64,000 nt of DNA from Promerops cafer (lineage: Eukaryota > Chordata > Aves > Passeriformes > Nectariniidae). The stretch spans positions 1,503,695 through 1,567,694 of the forward strand of contig VZSE01011604.1 in the NCBI GenBank assembly GCA_013398275.1, written 5' to 3'. The position numbers and the translations under genes were made by a program. Positions within the stretch are counted from its first letter, which is position 1, and every line of letters starts with the position of its first letter. Below the pieces are notes generated by a model. It ran no database searches, was not told where the DNA came from, and saw only the letters and a program-made list of their open reading frames with translations. Below, piece by piece: positions 63,308 through 64,000 of this stretch.

Positions 63308-64000
63308 GAGTAAAGGAACTCTTGTAAAGATAAATAATTGATTTTTTTTCTTTTTTTTTTTTTTTAATCTAGTTCACCACTGTATCTGTTTCTGAAAACT
63401 CTTCATGCTGCTGAAGTCAATTCTAGCATGTCTAGGAGCTGGGACTTCAGCTAAGAACTTCTTTTCATTAATTTTTTAAATTCATTTTAGCCCTCAGGGA
63501 TGCAGAGGAAACCTTAGGAACTGGGCTCTTGCAAGCACTGGGGAACAGATTCTCAACTCCTTAAATCCTTGGCTTTTACACTCCTTGTGATTACTTTTTT
63601 GGGAGGATGGAGGAAGACACAGGAGTGGGAAGAGGGTCTATCTTTGTCTTACCCTGTATTGCATTCTAACTTTAATTTCTGTCCAGCCCTACATCTTAAT
63701 GCTAGCGTAGATTCCTCTGCTACGAGACTAGGTAAATTGGATTGCATTTGTTCAAGAAAAATTTCATAACTACTCGTTCTTAAAATAATGTGTTTGTTTT
63801 GTTATGTCTGGACATTCCAAATATAGCTTATTTGGCATTGTCCCCTGTTGTTGGGCTGCTGTTTTATTTCTGTTACTACATCAACCACAATCAAAATCCC
63901 AAGGTCCCATTTTATCACATAAGAGACAGTCACCACCCCAAAGGTTTTCCCACACATTAAAAATACATTTTCAAATAGTAACCCTCAGTCTCCAAAGACA

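Larger units (their letters stand above)
60215..64000 (+). other. GRB10: Continuation of the long GRB10 intron to the window edge
   Basis: AT-rich intron. A T/G-rich low-complexity tract lies at about 61658-61730, a CpG-dense patch at 62610-62720, a GT repeat at 63289-63307 and a T-rich run at about 63345-63366. No GRB10 exon is recognisable before the right edge, so this intron exceeds 20.6 kb. Confidence 0.8.

Noticed and set aside
1..64000. CRISPR arrays, bacterial operons, tRNA or rRNA genes
   Set aside because: None visible. The sequence is vertebrate intron with spliced exons and CR1 elements.

Overview
This is vertebrate, most likely avian, nuclear DNA: a 64 kb slice through the 5' half of one large gene. 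The repeats are two old, 5'-truncated CR1 (chicken repeat 1) LINE copies plus scattered simple repeats, which is the sparse, CR1-dominated pattern of bird genomes. A crocodilian or turtle cannot be excluded from sequence alone, and the species cannot be named.

Three exons on the + strand (13661-13754, 40278-40494, 43241-43382) have consensus splice sites and compatible phases. Together they encode 151 consecutive residues of the N-terminal region of GRB10, a GRB7/10/14-family adaptor that binds insulin and IGF1 receptors. They carry the DDVDLEALVNDMN block, the QRSQPV block and the family signature PAIPNPFPEL. The RA, PH, BPS and SH2 domains lie in exons beyond the right edge. The upstream exon encoding the long-isoform N-terminus was not found and is probably beyond the left edge. 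A methionine codon at 40313 sits where short mammalian GRB10 isoforms begin.

Layout: 1-13660 is intronic or 5' flanking DNA. It holds an antisense CR1 (2442-3358) and, at 10.8-11.1 kb, a promoter-like GC-rich block with a TATA box, a Kozak ATG and a splice donor. 13755-40277 is a 26.5 kb intron with a CpG-rich patch (about 21.05-21.24 kb), a perfect 16-bp hairpin (22.73 kb), a 24-base poly(A) run and an unexplained minus-strand ORF with two hydrophobic segments (14.4-14.9 kb). 40495-43240 is a 2.7 kb intron. 43383-64000 is the start of an intron longer than 20.6 kb, with a sense CR1 (59402-60214) and a compact CpG-dense patch at 62.6-62.7 kb.

Most of the window is ordinary AT-rich intron. 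No clearly new multi-gene system is visible. The best leads are possible alternative GRB10 promoters, the hairpin and the minus-strand ORF.
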